Positions 32,054-43,343 of a DNA stretch of 64,000 nt are shown here, piece after piece (the stretch's first letter is position 1; every line of letters begins with the position of its first letter). This DNA comes from Cladorrhinum sp. PSN259. Its lineage: Eukaryota; Ascomycota; Sordariomycetes; Sordariales; Podosporaceae. Position numbers and translations under genes: made by a program. Below the pieces are notes generated by a model. The model was not told where the DNA came from, did no database searches, and was given only the letters and a program-made list of their open reading frames with translations. The DNA lies in contig MU867092.1 in assembly GCA_033725935.1 (NCBI GenBank), positions 372,001-436,000 of the forward strand, written 5' to 3'.

Positions 32054-33310
32054 TCATCCCAGAAAATATACCCCCACCGCCTGTGCAGGCTCCCAATCTG
32101 CCTCCTCGTCTCCGTATTGAAACCAGATATCCCAAAACTCGGGATCGTTCTGCCGCAGCCTTGCAGGCATCCGCCCCTGGCGTTGCGGATTATACTTCCA
32201 GCCGGCCGGTGCCTCCAAATCAGGTTCACGAGCGTCGTAGTGCGTGACCAGGTACTTTTTATTGTAAACCGGGATCTGAATCGTCTTGGCCCAGGTTGGA
32301 TTTCGCAGCGGGCCGGCGGGTCGCTCGGTGAACGTTTCCGCCCACATGTCGTCCCACCTCTCGTACCTGGTGGGGAGCTCAACGACAAGCGACGAAAACG
32401 GACGGAGGCCGTCAGGCAGGGGATTCATGTATCGTTCCCATTTCCCCGTCGCCGCTAGTGCGGACTTTTTCCGTCCCAATGGTGCGGACATTTCCCGTTC
32501 CAGTGGTGCTTCCTTCCGTTTCCAGTACTCCCAAGAAGCGTACTGAATCCCGACGTGTCGCTTAAGCGACCCGCTCGCCTCGATGTTCCTCCCGACGTCG
32601 ATGAAGAAGGCCTCGACCGTCAGGACCTGCTCAATCTCCCAGGCTTGCAGCTTGGCCAGCGCAAAGGCGTAGAACGGTATCCAGTCGAGCTCGCAGGATG
32701 GGAACTTGTTGCCGTTGTGGGCGCGGTACAGGCAACAGACGATCTGGTACTGGTAGAGAGCCGCCGCGATTCGCGATCGCTCCGTAAAGGTCAACGGCCG
32801 CGCCTTGAAGTCGAGGTCGTTCCGCGAGGAGGATGCAGATACCGTGACCTGTGTCTGTCGCTGAAAGTTGGCCGACACCCACGCCAGGAACACTGGGATG
32901 ATGGGCTCGACGACGTTGAAGTGGAATCTGATCAACTCGTCCAAATTCTCGCCGTTTATATCGTTGAGCAAGTGAAAATTCGCAGAGTGACTGCAGTCCT
33001 GCCGCATTTTGTGGTACTTCTTAACCATGACGTTTGCGTTTTGGGCACTGTAAATGCTGTATGTCGGTTCCAAAAGGATGCGGGAGAGGATGGCATCGCT
33101 CATCGCCGGGCCGAGAGAAATGGCAAGCATTCGTGGCAAGAGAGAGCGGCCACGGCAATTCCATTGTTTGAGGAATGGTCGCGATGCGCAGATGAGATTG
33201 ACGAGATCCTGACCAAACGGCACCTGTGAGAGAATAAGCTCCAGGAGTTCGTTGGGCAACCTTTCTACTCGGTTGACCTTGTCGGTTTTGGTAGTTCCTT
33301 TGCCGGGCAT
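32054..33310 (-). CDS. F-box-like protein, 418 aa
   Basis: Single exon. I chose the ATG at 33310 (MPGKGTTKTDKVNRVERLP), which starts just ahead of the conserved part; the frame also holds an ATG at 33451. VERLPNELLELILSQVPF is a good match to the start of an F-box, the Skp1-binding segment of SCF ubiquitin ligases. The rest has no recognisable substrate-binding repeat. Its sequence (ERWDDMWAETF, ARLRQNDPEFWDIWFQYGDEE near the end) is of the kind seen in lineage-specific fungal proteins. The role is therefore inferred from the short F-box only. Confidence 0.65.
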   Translation of the reverse strand: MPGKGTTKTDKVNRVERLPNELLELILSQVPFGQDLVNLICASRPFLKQWNCRGRSLLPRMLAISLGPAMSDAILSRILLEPTYSIYSAQNANVMVKKYHKMRQDCSHSANFHLLNDINGENLDELIRFHFNVVEPIIPVFLAWVSANFQRQTQVTVSASSSRNDLDFKARPLTFTERSRIAAALYQYQIVCCLYRAHNGNKFPSCELDWIPFYAFALAKLQAWEIEQVLTVEAFFIDVGRNIEASGSLKRHVGIQYASWEYWKRKEAPLEREMSAPLGRKKSALAATGKWERYMNPLPDGLRPFSSLVVELPTRYERWDDMWAETFTERPAGPLRNPTWAKTIQIPVYNKKYLVTHYDAREPDLEAPAGWKYNPQRQGRMPARLRQNDPEFWDIWFQYGDEEADWEPAQAVGVYFLG

Positions 33311-33526
33311 GTTGAAGGTGGTTTTGGCAGTGGCTGTTTCAATTTTATGTTTATGGCGAAGTTGATGATGAACCAGAGTCAAGTAATTGGAACCATGAAG
33401 AGATTGATGGTGCCGTATATAACTGTCGGGAATTTTTGTGAGAAGTGGCACCTAAAAAAAACCTAGAAAGTTCCAGATCAGGTGCTGCAGTTTGTGTGTA
33501 TCAGGATACACCTTTCTGCCTCCACC

Positions 33527-33829
33527 TTTAAATTGCCTTCTTCCCCCAAAACTCACCCTACCACTCCTTCGAGCCATATCTCGGCTCCTTGCTCTCCCAG
33601 ACTTTAAATTCCCTTCTTCCCCCAAAAATCCCCCCACCACTCCTTCAAGCCATATCTCAGCTCCTGCTCTCCCAAACTTTAAATTCCCTTCTTCCCCCAC
33701 AAATCCCCCCACCGCTCCTTCAAGCCATATCTCGGCTCCTTGCTCTCCCAAATTTTAAATTCCCTTCTTCCCCCACAAATCTGTCCACCACTCCTTCAAA
33801 CCATATCTCGGCTCCCTGCTCTCCCAAAC
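33527..33829. repeat. 4 x 76 bp tandem array made from the end of the DUF1992 gene
   Basis: Units at 33527-33602 (76), 33603-33677 (75), 33678-33753 (76) and 33754-33829 (76) each begin TTTAAATT and end CTCTCCCARA(C/T). The fourth unit is the last 25 codons and stop of the gene on the minus strand. The other three lie downstream of that stop, and their minus strands read like diverged copies of the same tail. Confidence 0.95.
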
Positions 33830-35389
33830 TCTTGTGGCTTTCCCATCTCCACCCAACCCGCCCAAAATGCCCGTCCTCTTGGTTTGTCCACCAAAGGGAT
33901 GATCAAGCAACGACCTCGTCGGCTTCGAGTCCCTCATCCGTATTTCTTCAGCAACCTCGGGTGCAACATCAGCGAAGCAGTTGTTGAGCTCCCTCTCCAA
34001 AGAGAAGTAGGGTTTCTTGGCCAATTCCGGTGCCATCAAGTTGTAGGAGCGGGTCAAGGAGTTAAGGTTTGAGATGGCAAGGTTGTGGTAGGCTGCTTCG
34101 GTCTGAAGCCAGGTTGAGTCTCGGAAGGGACGGCCTGTGGGGATATTGTCGTCGGGTCCTTGGAATTGCGGCTGGGACTTGGGTTGCGATGAATCATCAC
34201 TGGCAGCAGCTTGTTGTTGGCGCATCTTGGCCATGACGGGGTCATCGGTTGAGTTCGAGGGGACGGAAACCTGGTCGAGGTTCCTCTTGCGGGGGTTGTA
34301 TATCACTTCGGCGCGCGCATACTCCTCTGCCCGAGCGACTTTGGCTTCCAGAGTACCGCCTTCAGATGAAATCATCCGAGCAACATGGCGTTTCCAGTCC
34401 TGACGAAGACGAGCACGGAACACCCGGGCCGCTTTGAGGAGTTCCTGCTGCTTCTCAATCCAAGGGGGGACAATGTCTTGGCGCTTGATCATCTTGTTCA
34501 TAATGTATTCCGTCGTGTCAATAAAGGGGTTATCGGCCCTTGTATCCCTTTTAACCCCCTTGCCTCGGGGAATATTCTTGAACTGTCCTCTCGCAATCGC
34601 ATTCTCGATTCGCTCGTTGGCCAAAGCTGCCAGGCCAGAGAGAGTGTTGGGCATTGCGCGTGCCGCTGGTCGGAATCGTTCCCGGAATTCTTGCCTCAAC
34701 TCTTCTCTCTCTTGCTCTGTCAACCCAACATCCTTCATGGTCAAGTCTGTATATGCCGCTGCCTTTTCCCTCGCATTCGCCACCTTTTCTCCTGCATTCC
34801 GAACCGGATCCCTCCGCAGGCGCATATCAATAACCGGAGTGGGTATCTTTGCTTTTCCTCTCAGACCATGCACCAATGGTTTGCGCGCGTCATTCAACAT
34901 GCGCAGCACAGCGTCCTCTTGTGATTCCTCTCCCGTCCATGCCTGCGCAGTGGCTGTTGCTCGGGTACCTTCCCCTGCTGACTCTGGGAGACGCGAGTGT
35001 ATGTTTGCCTCGAGAAAGGCGGCGGAGTTTTCGGTCTGGAACTTTGCGTCGGCGATCTTGGAGAGGAGTCTCTCTTTCAGTTCAGAGGAGAAGCCGGCGT
35101 CTTCGATGGCGCGCTGCCCCGCTCGGCCGCCGGTAAAGAGGGCTTCTTCTGTGGCTTCTTGGAGACGACGGGTCATGGCACCCGGTTCAGGGTCTGGCGG
35201 TTCTGTATTCGGCGAGACATTCTCTTGTTTCGGGGAGGCATTGAGTGTCGAGGAGGAATTGTCGGTGGTTCTATCTGGAGAGTTGCGGGAGGAAGAGAAG
35301 GAGGAGGAAGCCGGGGGTGGTTTGGGCGCTTGTGAAAAGTGGCGTTGGGCGCCAGATAGTGATGCTCGTGGAAAGGATACTAATCTCAT
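33755..35389 (-). CDS. DUF1992 / DnaJC28-type protein, probably mitochondrial, 544 aa
   Basis: Single exon. The N-terminus (MRLVSFPRASLSGAQRHFSQ) is basic, Ser/Ala-rich and lacks acidic residues, as expected for mitochondrial import. The conserved block lies at about residues 285-360 (ADNPFIDTTEYIMNKMIKRQ, then DIVPPWIEKQQEL) and matches the DnaJ homologue subfamily C member 28 conserved domain. No J domain itself is visible. A Pro/Gln-rich linker and a C-terminal domain follow (TWLQTEAAYHNLAISNLNSL). The last residues, EWWTDLWGKKGI, are encoded by unit 4 of the downstream tandem array, and three more tail copies follow the stop. The molecular role of this family is poorly known. Confidence 0.85.
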   Translation of the reverse strand: MRLVSFPRASLSGAQRHFSQAPKPPPASSSFSSSRNSPDRTTDNSSSTLNASPKQENVSPNTEPPDPEPGAMTRRLQEATEEALFTGGRAGQRAIEDAGFSSELKERLLSKIADAKFQTENSAAFLEANIHSRLPESAGEGTRATATAQAWTGEESQEDAVLRMLNDARKPLVHGLRGKAKIPTPVIDMRLRRDPVRNAGEKVANAREKAAAYTDLTMKDVGLTEQEREELRQEFRERFRPAARAMPNTLSGLAALANERIENAIARGQFKNIPRGKGVKRDTRADNPFIDTTEYIMNKMIKRQDIVPPWIEKQQELLKAARVFRARLRQDWKRHVARMISSEGGTLEAKVARAEEYARAEVIYNPRKRNLDQVSVPSNSTDDPVMAKMRQQQAAASDDSSQPKSQPQFQGPDDNIPTGRPFRDSTWLQTEAAYHNLAISNLNSLTRSYNLMAPELAKKPYFSLERELNNCFADVAPEVAEEIRMRDSKPTRSLLDHPFGGQTKRTGILGGLGGDGKATRVWESREPRYGLKEWWTDLWGKKGI

Positions 35390-35745
35390 TGCGCGTATGC
35401 AGCTGCTATAAACAAAGGGGCCTCGATGACAACCTCAACCTCAGATGACCTAGGGGTGAACATGTAGAATTTGCTTTTCTGACAATTCCCCGAGATGTCA
35501 ATGACGAAGGCGAGAGATAAGGCACAGTAATCGGGACAGTATGCGCCGGTAATGCTCACTGTGGCAATGTGCTGTCACTGCTGTGTCCTGAAACTGCGCT
35601 GAAGATGCCTGCTGAAATCCACTGAACCAAACCCCGCATCAACCACTCTGAGTTGCAACACATTACCCATCAATTCATATACAATATTCATCTAGTCATG
35701 TTTATGCTCTCTAACAGAAATGGTCATAAACTCAAACGCTCTAGT
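35390..35745. other. Short spacer between divergent flank and MFS gene
   Basis: Promoter side of the DUF1992 gene and 3' flank of the MFS gene. No gene or clear motif seen. Confidence 0.4.
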
Positions 35746-37170
35746 CTAATTGCTTGATTGCCTGGCTGGCTCTTCCTCGTCCCTCTCGTTCCCCGACTCG
35801 ACAGCCAAGGGCTCATGCTTGTGAAGCTTGATGTTGATAAACATGGCAAACAAGCCGAGGTCGTACGCCAACCTCAATGCGCCAGCGACAACATATGCAA
35901 TCCAAAATCGATTGTTGTCGGCCAAAACACCCGTTATGCTTGGTCCGGTTGTTGACGCCAAAGTTCTCAGCATGCCGGTAATTCCCAACACAGCCGTGCG
36001 CTCTTCAGGTCTCACCACGGAGGCAATTAACGCTGCTCGAGGAGCCTGGTCCATGTTGTTCAGCCCAACTCTCAAGAGGAGCAGCCCAAATGTGAGCGAC
36101 ACCGTGCTGGGAAAGGGGAACAGCAAAACGGCAGTCGATGAGGGAATGTGCGTAAACACCATCGTGTTGACCAGGCCAATGTATCTTGACAGGGGCCCAG
36201 AGAAAATGGTGGAAAAGCCGCCCAACAGGTAACTGACCGACAACATGTAACCCAATGTCGACTTGGGAACATGGAATTTTTGGTCAATGTAGTAGGTCGT
36301 GAGGGACATGCTGACCATGCCGTCGGCCAAAGAGTCAACCATCAACAAGAACCACAAGACAGAAATGACGGCCAGCGTTTCTCTCGAGATTTGAGAAACC
36401 CAGCTCGTCTTTTCTTTCTTTGCTGGTTGTGTCCCGGATGATGCTTGCTGTCCCTCAACGGCAAGCAACGGCTCACTCTCCACAGTCTGCGTCTTGGGAG
36501 CCTTCTTAAGCTCACATTTGCTCGAAAGCAAGAGAGTAAAGACCAGATTGACCGTTCCCATGATCGTATACAGCCAAAAGCATCCATGGTACGCATCAAG
36601 CAATGTCCATCCATCTCTAGCCATCAACCACTCGATGATTCGCCCCGACATTGCCGTCCCCGCAGCGGAACCAAGACTCGAAGTAGTGACATACCACACC
36701 AAAACATCGGCTCTCGTTGCTGGCGTCGTGAGTTCTGAGGCCACAGATTCCTCAATGGCCCTAAAGGGACCAAAATCACCCCCCGTGGCGCTGATAACGC
36801 CAACAACGGCCGCAGCCAGAAGCACCCAGTAATTCTCACACAGCGCAAACGTAGTGCCTGACATGATCATCAAAAGAGATCCCATGAACAGCGTCCGTCG
36901 GCGTCCAATGTGGTCAGCGACCAGAGTGAGAAATAGTGAGAGCATGACATCGCCGAGGAGGGTTAAGCTCATGAACAGGCCGATATTTGAGTCGGAGAAT
37001 TTGAGTTCGGCAAAGAACAATGCGATGATGAGACTGCTGGCTCCGTATGCAAACATGCGGCAGCTTCGAGAGAGGATGACGAGCCAGGCGTCCGGACCTG
37101 TGTTGTAGACTGAGAGAAGGCCGGACTCGCGCAGGGCCGAATGGCCTATTCGGCTAAGGGATATCATCAT
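35746..37170 (-). CDS. Major facilitator superfamily transporter, about 474 aa
   Basis: Single exon; the start is taken at ATG 37170 (MISLSRIGHSALRES), because the in-frame extension to 37359 is basic and not needed. I count about 11-12 hydrophobic helices. The first half carries the MFS motif A region between helices 2 and 3 (DHIGRRRTLFMGS). A charged cytoplasmic loop near the middle (KKAPKTQTVESEPLLAVEG) separates the halves. A second-half helix block ends LLLRVGLNNMDQAPRAALIA. It resembles fungal MFS proteins of unknown cargo annotated as drug or metabolite exporters. The C-terminus is acidic and cytosolic. Confidence 0.85.
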   Translation of the reverse strand: MMISLSRIGHSALRESGLLSVYNTGPDAWLVILSRSCRMFAYGASSLIIALFFAELKFSDSNIGLFMSLTLLGDVMLSLFLTLVADHIGRRRTLFMGSLLMIMSGTTFALCENYWVLLAAAVVGVISATGGDFGPFRAIEESVASELTTPATRADVLVWYVTTSSLGSAAGTAMSGRIIEWLMARDGWTLLDAYHGCFWLYTIMGTVNLVFTLLLSSKCELKKAPKTQTVESEPLLAVEGQQASSGTQPAKKEKTSWVSQISRETLAVISVLWFLLMVDSLADGMVSMSLTTYYIDQKFHVPKSTLGYMLSVSYLLGGFSTIFSGPLSRYIGLVNTMVFTHIPSSTAVLLFPFPSTVSLTFGLLLLRVGLNNMDQAPRAALIASVVRPEERTAVLGITGMLRTLASTTGPSITGVLADNNRFWIAYVVAGALRLAYDLGLFAMFINIKLHKHEPLAVESGNERDEEEPARQSSN

Positions 37171-37579
37171 TGGGTATCGTAAACAATTGGCAAAAAATGG
37201 GTGAAAGATGGAAATGGTTTTTTCTCGAGGAAATCTTCGCATTGTTTTACTCTTCGCACCGAAAAATCTCGGAGCCGATCCGAGAGAACCGAGTAGCGGG
37301 GCCGGTTTCGGCACCGCAGGCCCACATGATGCCATCTCAAGGGGGACATCATTGGTCAATATTTGACATTTCCTCAGCTGCCTTTTCCGTCATACACCAA
37401 AGGGAACATTTGTCCTCAAAAGTTAAAACAATACGTCCTCAAAAACTTGGTCGTCAAAAACAGGCTTTTTGTCTGTCACAGCCCAAACAAACCACTATCC
37501 TTAATTTAAATTTAAAAAATAAACATAAAAACTTTTTTTTAAAAAAAGCTCTTATTTCTTACCACTGAATCTGCAAATC
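37171..37579. other. AT-rich spacer
   Basis: Promoter of the MFS gene and 3' flank of the GMC gene. 37500-37545 is almost pure A/T. Confidence 0.45.
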
Positions 37580-39730
37580 TCACTGCCTTCCCTTGATGAA
37601 ATCCGCAGCCTATTTTACACCATCCTCATTAGCATTTCTGTTTCCGACACTCACATAATTGACATGTAAAAAAAAAATAAAAAAATTCTTACCTTCTCAG
37701 CAACAGCATAAACGCTCTGGCTCGTAGTACCCCCCACAACCGTAGGCCAGACACTGGTATCAACCACAGTCAACCTCTCCACGCCGTAAACCTGCAAACC
37801 TTCATCAACCACCCCACCCCACTCCCGCGGCATCCTAGCTGCCGTTCCGACGGGGTGAAAAACGCTGGGGACCGTGTTCTCCCTTATCCACTCCCTCAGC
37901 GCCTCATCCGTCCCGTATTTCTCTAGACCGGGCGACACCTCCCTCGCTCCGTACTTGTGCAGCTCCGAGTCGGTGGAAGTGAAGAACCGCCTCACGAATT
38001 TGATGTTTTCGAGAATCAGCTCGACGTCCAGCGGGTGCGACCCGAACCGGTAATCCACCACGGGTTCGGCGTCGAAAGGGTGGGTGATGTTTACTTTGAC
38101 CGTCCCTCGCGAGAAGGTGTGCATTAATTGGGGGGCCGCCTGCGAGTTGTTGGTGACTGCCATTGCCAGGACGGAAAACTGTTTGGATTTCAGGGCGGCG
38201 GTGTAGAGCTGGTGCTGGCGGGCGTAGCCGGCCAGGACGGTGGGGTCGGTTCCCGAGGGTAAATACTGGGACGGGTCTTGGGCGGAGTAAAAGTCCGAGA
38301 GGGCCTCAAAGCGGGCGGGGGAAGTGACGGGGAGGCCGATGATTAGGAGGAGGTTGAGACCGAACGGGGGCGGGATGCCGGACGGGAGGTTGGGGATTGT
38401 TATGTTTGGGATTGGGGTTGGTGTTGTTACTATAGTCCCATCAATTAGTTGGCAAGGGTACAAGGAAAGGATTCTGAGGGAGAAGACGGACGGTTGAATA
38501 CGATGCCAGGATGGTAGGCGTGGTCTTGAAGGTTGGAGCCTACACCGGGCAGGTTAACTAGTAAAGGGATTTTGGCTTCGCGCAAAAGGGGGGCGGGGCC
38601 AATGCCGGATTGTTGGAGGATTTGAGGGGTGTGGATTGCTCCGGCGGCGAGGATCACTTCCTTGCGTGCTTTGATGACTCTTTTCTTCTTCTTCAAGTTG
38701 CCAGAAGAGGTGGATAATGTTGAGTTGCTGTCCAGTGGACGAGCGCTGATTTCTACTCCTGAGGCGGTTTTACCATGAAACACGACTCGGTCGACGCGGG
38801 TAGCTGTGATGAGGTGGTAGTCGGAGCGGTTGAGATCGTCCCAGTGTCCCGTTCTGGAGTAAGAACGGGTCTTGACGACGGGTATTTCCGAACGAGGCTG
38901 CCACCAGAGCCCATTACTGCCGACTGAACCGTCGATCGGGAGTTCGATGCCAGGAAAGTTTTTGGCGGCATTGTAGTAGGGGACTGATTGTCAGAAAATA
39001 TTTGACCAGGTGAGTCGGGTTGAACTTACTGACGCCCGGTTCGTGCCACTCGGGAAAGCTGGCAAAGATGCTATGCTTGCTGGTGTTGGTACCGTAGCTG
39101 CTGGGGTTGTAGGTCACATTGTAAATGGCTGTAAGTTCAGGTCGAGGCGGTGCGCCAAGTTGAATTCCCTTCCTAAAGTATGGCTGCAATCCTTCAAAAT
39201 CCCAACCACTGTTGGGGATACCAGATAATGCATCCCTAAACATAAAACTTGTCAGCCAAGCGCAGTTAGGTTGAGAGGACTCTTGCATACCAATGGCTAT
39301 ACTCAAGCTTTGTTCCCCTTTGGAACGCTTGGGCGTTGACGGCTGAGCTTCCGCCAACAATACATCCTACACCAACCCAGAATTCACGGTTCTTGAGGTG
39401 AACTTGAGGGACCGAGGTGATGTTGTACATGTTGGATGTACCACGACGTCCGTCCGGCTCCAGAAAGCCATATTCAATTGCCAGCACGGAGTCTGCATCG
39501 AGTTAACAATCTTGCATGAGAACCTCGCGGGGTCAACGCTTTTGAAACTCACATTTGCCACTCTCACTCAGTCGGTCTCCAATGGTTAGTCCTGCCGTCC
39601 CAGCACCAACAATGATGTAGTCATAAACATCTCTGAGATCGTCCTGCCCGCGCAAATGTATAGCAGAACCAGGCGCTGCAGCTGCCAACAAGGGGCTCAG
39701 AGCGAGACTGAAGAGGGTGAGCAAAGCCAT
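37580..39730 (-). CDS. Secreted GMC-family FAD oxidoreductase, six exons, 614 aa
   Basis: Exons (5' to 3'): 39730-39553, 39492-39291, 39235-39030, 38983-38492, 38429-37693 and 37609-37580; introns are 46-83 bp and the frame closes. Residues 1-20 are a signal peptide. YDYIIVGAGTAGLTI (about residues 36-50) is the FAD GxGxxG motif, GGSSAVN the first GMC region, and AAGAIHTPQILQQSGIGP the GMC_oxred_2 signature. The catalytic His is in SVFHPVGTAARMP. The second catalytic position, usually His or Asn near the end, is in VVGGTTSQSVYAVAEK, where I align a Thr. Several N-glycosylation sites are present. It probably oxidises an alcohol, with O2 or another acceptor; the substrate is unknown. Its paralogue lies at 56.0-58.3 kb. 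Confidence 0.9.
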
Positions 39731-40160
39731 ACTGAAAAGATAATAACACCGGTCATGGGATTCAGCCTGGAAATTGTCACTTTTGCCCCTGAACCATGTC
39801 TCATCTTATAGAAATCCCAGATACTACTTCTGCCGTGGAACCGGGGGTCCTGCTTTCGGGTTATTGATTGCCGGAACGCAGCTCCTGCGCCGAAATACAT
39901 ACTATTGAAGCATATGCCGTGGGGTCTTGCACGCATGGACCAATCGGGCGGTAAGCTTGTAAGCCACAGAGGGTCTCTGGAGTGGTTTGGAGGGTTACAC
40001 AAATACCACGCTGGGCTGACTGATGCGAGCTTGTTTCTTGTTTGGGTGGTGTCACGTTGCAAGAGTCCGAGATAGCAGTTGCGCTAGATAGATTGGACTT
40101 TGATGAGTATTTTGAAAAAAAAAAAAACAGTTCTTGATTTTTGATTTATAGTACTTTTGT
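39731..40160. other. Spacer, promoter side of the GMC gene
   Basis: Contains a poly-A run (about 40118-40129) near the end of the next minus-strand gene. No gene seen. Confidence 0.4.
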
Positions 40161-42405
40161 CTACAGTGCAATTTTGTAATCCCTGTCCAGCATTGTTGGG
40201 ACCGTCTTCTCTCGGCGGTCCCATGGTCCCAGACCACGAGCCTCGCACAGGGATCGAACGAGGTGGTAGATGTTGTATCTTTCCCAGTCTGGGGTTTCCT
40301 CGGCACTTGATGACGTGGAAAAGTAGTAGGGTAATAGTCTGTTGAGAGCCGCCAGGAGCGCCGACGCCGCGGGTAGAAAGGCCAGGCTGAAGATCCTGAA
40401 CGAAGTGTAGCCCGTTGCGCGGATTTTGATGTTGCCGCAGAGCGCCCGCCCGGCGTCCGTCTCGGGCTGCACAAGATGGCTTGGGTTGCTCTGGAGTATG
40501 GGCGCCGGCCAGGCATAGTCGCTGGGCCGTCGTTGAAGGGCAGCGAGGGAGATGTTGGCCAAGTTCCACGCCTCCGTCACCCATTGGTTGCTCGGCATGT
40601 CGGAGGACCGCTTATACCAGTTACCCATGACCAGTTCGTTGGCGACGAGCAGTCGGTTGCCCATGAACACCATGGCGTACTGGATCTCGGCCGCCCACAG
40701 CGACTTCCACATGAGGTCGGCAACAGCCTTTTGGCCGCCTGTTAGGCCGCGCAGACCATACGTCGGCGACGACTGAAGCTGGTACAGCGCACCGGGCTGG
40801 GAGCAGGACCCCGAGGCGCAAAACTGGTATTGCTCTAGACATGCGAGAAAAGAGTAGCCCAAGGGCGACTTCCACTGCTGGCCGAGCTTGTCAGATTGAG
40901 TCTGAACCGTGACGTTGAACCAAGGATCCGGGACCTGCTGGTAAAAAAAGGCGGTTGGAGAGAGCGCAATCAGCGTCAAGTCAGCATCGCCGACTCTGAG
41001 TTCATCTCGAGGGACAAAGTCAGTTGCGTCTTTGGAATCATTGCCGGGCATATAAGTTTGCCACCTACATATACACGCAACAAATGTTAGTTGTTTTGTT
41101 GTACAATTTTGGGAGAAGAGGAGGACAAGATTAAAATCCAGAGGCTCACGAGCATGGGGAAAACTGACTCAAGCGTATATGGTTCCGACGCGTAGGAGAC
41201 CGAGTAGAGGCTAGCGGCGAATGGGTACGTGGATTCTGGGGCTTGCAACCCCGGCACTGTTCCAACTGCGTGCCCCGGCACTGTTCCAACTGCGTACCCC
41301 TTGATGCGATCTCCATTCACCCGACCGAACTGTTCCCCAGCGACCCATTCGGTAGCCCACCTATCGGCATCAATGGGCGCACAGGTCAGGCTTTTCTTGA
41401 CGGCTATTCTGTCTTGGTCGGGTGTGTTGATGCCCAGCACGTCGCGCGAGTCGATGAGCCCGGACTCGATGCGCGCCGACTGCGTCTTGCATACACCGTC
41501 CCCGGGAAAGGGACACGCCTCGGACATGGTCAGGGTCGAGGCAATCCGGGGCACGACCAGGCGGTCGCACTGGCTCGAAAGCTCGGCGTCGCTCACCTCG
41601 GCATAGCAGGTCCTAGAATAAGCGCGGGCGCTCTGGTACCGGGCGCGGCTGGGCACCATCAACAAGGTCTCCGTGTCTTTGCCTTGCTGCGTCGTAAGGT
41701 CGACCAGATTACCAACTTCGGCCGGCCAACCACAAGCGCTAGCCTTGATCAGGCCAGTATTATCTGCTGCCTTGAAGAACCGGGCGCTGAGCAAACTCAT
41801 GGTTGTCGATGTCGCCGAAACGGCGGCTGCGAGCAGCAGGAGAGAGGAAAGGCGGGCGAGCGTCGAGCCCACTCTCCCCTTTGTTGTTTTCCTCTGGTGC
41901 TCCTCACCGCATTCGCCAGGTACAACGCCAGGTACAACACCAGAATATCCATTGTAGCGGTGATTGAAGCCGTCCACTAAGCCCGTCGCCGGCGGGGAAC
42001 GATCATGGGCTGGGGATTGAGCTCTTTGTGCCATCGAAATCTCCAACAGTCTTAGCGCTGATGAGATCGGGCTGCTGTTCGAGTTCCGCAGAGCGGCCTG
42101 CACAAGGTGGTAGACGTGGTCGCCCGCCGGGGATCGCCGGAACTGGAACGCAAGAAAACAGACGATGCCCCATAGCTGCAGAGCGGTAAAGGTGATGGTA
42201 AGGGCGATGGCTGCGACAATCACATCGCCCCAGGTTTGGCTCACTGTAAGGGTCAATCCCTTGATTTTGCCATGGCCTAAGAGTAAGACGAACGAGGGGA
42301 AAAGAGTTAGTGTCCAGGGAAAAGATAAATAGAGCGAGGGAACTACAGCAACTCGTAGCGCTTACTCCAGTTCGTCCAGGAGCCGAGATATATGGAATTC
42401 TCCAT
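40161..42405 (-). CDS. Fungal multi-pass membrane protein of unknown function, three exons, 683 aa
   Basis: Exons 42405-42366, 42276-41169 and 41064-40161; introns of 89 and 104 bp. The second has a GTCAGT donor, chosen because it is the only one that keeps the frame. The start reads MENSIYLGSWTNW, then a first membrane helix (VIVAAIALTITFTALQLWGIV), a soluble loop with PGVVPGE, a second helix (LSSLLLLAAAVSATSTT), a long cysteine-bearing extracytoplasmic region, and a third helix near the C-terminus (FLPAASALLAALNRLL). A tandem AVGTVPGH/AVGTVPGL duplication sits just before intron 2. This layout matches a common fungal family without assigned function. No enzymatic motif is seen. Confidence 0.75.
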
Positions 42406-43343
42406 CACCCCTTCCGGGCCCTACAAGGACGGGTGACGAGCTTCAAGTTAAGCTAGGAGGTGTTGGAATTTCTGCGTGGAGTGGGAATATGAGACTGTTT
42501 AGCGACAAGGACGTGTCGAGAAAACAACTCGCAAGACTGGAAATCAAGTGGCCGCGGCGAGCCTAGATTATGTAGTACATACTCTCTGTGAAAAAATTGC
42601 ATGCCAATTAGCGGGAGCCATGGCTACATAAGAGCTTGCATGGGCCTGATGTCCGAGAACCGCCACCCGCCAAAGCGAGGGTGGGGGTGAGACCGAACTT
42701 TGGTTGGTCAGATTATCAAGACGGCGGGTGGGTGCCCCTGGATGCATTAATGGGAGATGAGGGTCTATGTCAAGGGCACACATGCAAACAAGGGTGGTCA
42801 GAAGTTTGTTGATTAGGGGAAAAGTATCTGTGGGGCTCTTTACTTGGGACTTATCCTTGGCCAAGGTGTTGGTCCAATCGTCTGGTGCCACCTGCTCTGC
42901 ACGTGCCAGTCCCTGACAGTCTAGGCAACGGTTACTATTTATAACCGTTGTTTATCTCCATATAGTGATAATAAAGTTAATCGTTATTTATGTGTTTATT
43001 GTTATTGTTGAATGAGCGGTGGAGAGTATCTAGCCTGCGTTGGCAACAGTGACTGGGCAGACCTCAATACGCTGCTCTCTCGTTATGTGAATTGATTGTG
43101 CAGTTTTGAAGCACAGAGCTATTGAGCGAGCTAACTGGATTGAGGAAAAGGGCTACTGCAATCGAACGAGTTTGCATTTTGTCTACTAGGGACGACTCCG
43201 CTTGATGGAGAGCGCTTGATATCTAGAGTATGTAGTTGAAATACAAGGAGTGAACATGAGTCTATGCGTTATCATTTCACAGCCTGAACAGTTATTTTTT
43301 CCATCACAATACATGAAAACACCAAATGTTCCCATCCGACCCA
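42406..43343. other. Spacer with a copy of the AACCGTT-rich repeat end
   Basis: 42931-42972 (CTAGGCAACGGTTACTATTT, then ATAACCGTTGTTTATCTCCA) matches, inverted, the sequence at 51174-51215. An ATTAATGGGAGATG word at about 42748-42761 also has an inverted match near 51225-51238. No gene seen. Confidence 0.6.

Noticed and set aside
34434..35411. 325-aa plus-strand frame
   Set aside because: Antisense of the DUF1992 gene; Ser/Arg-rich with no recognisable domain.
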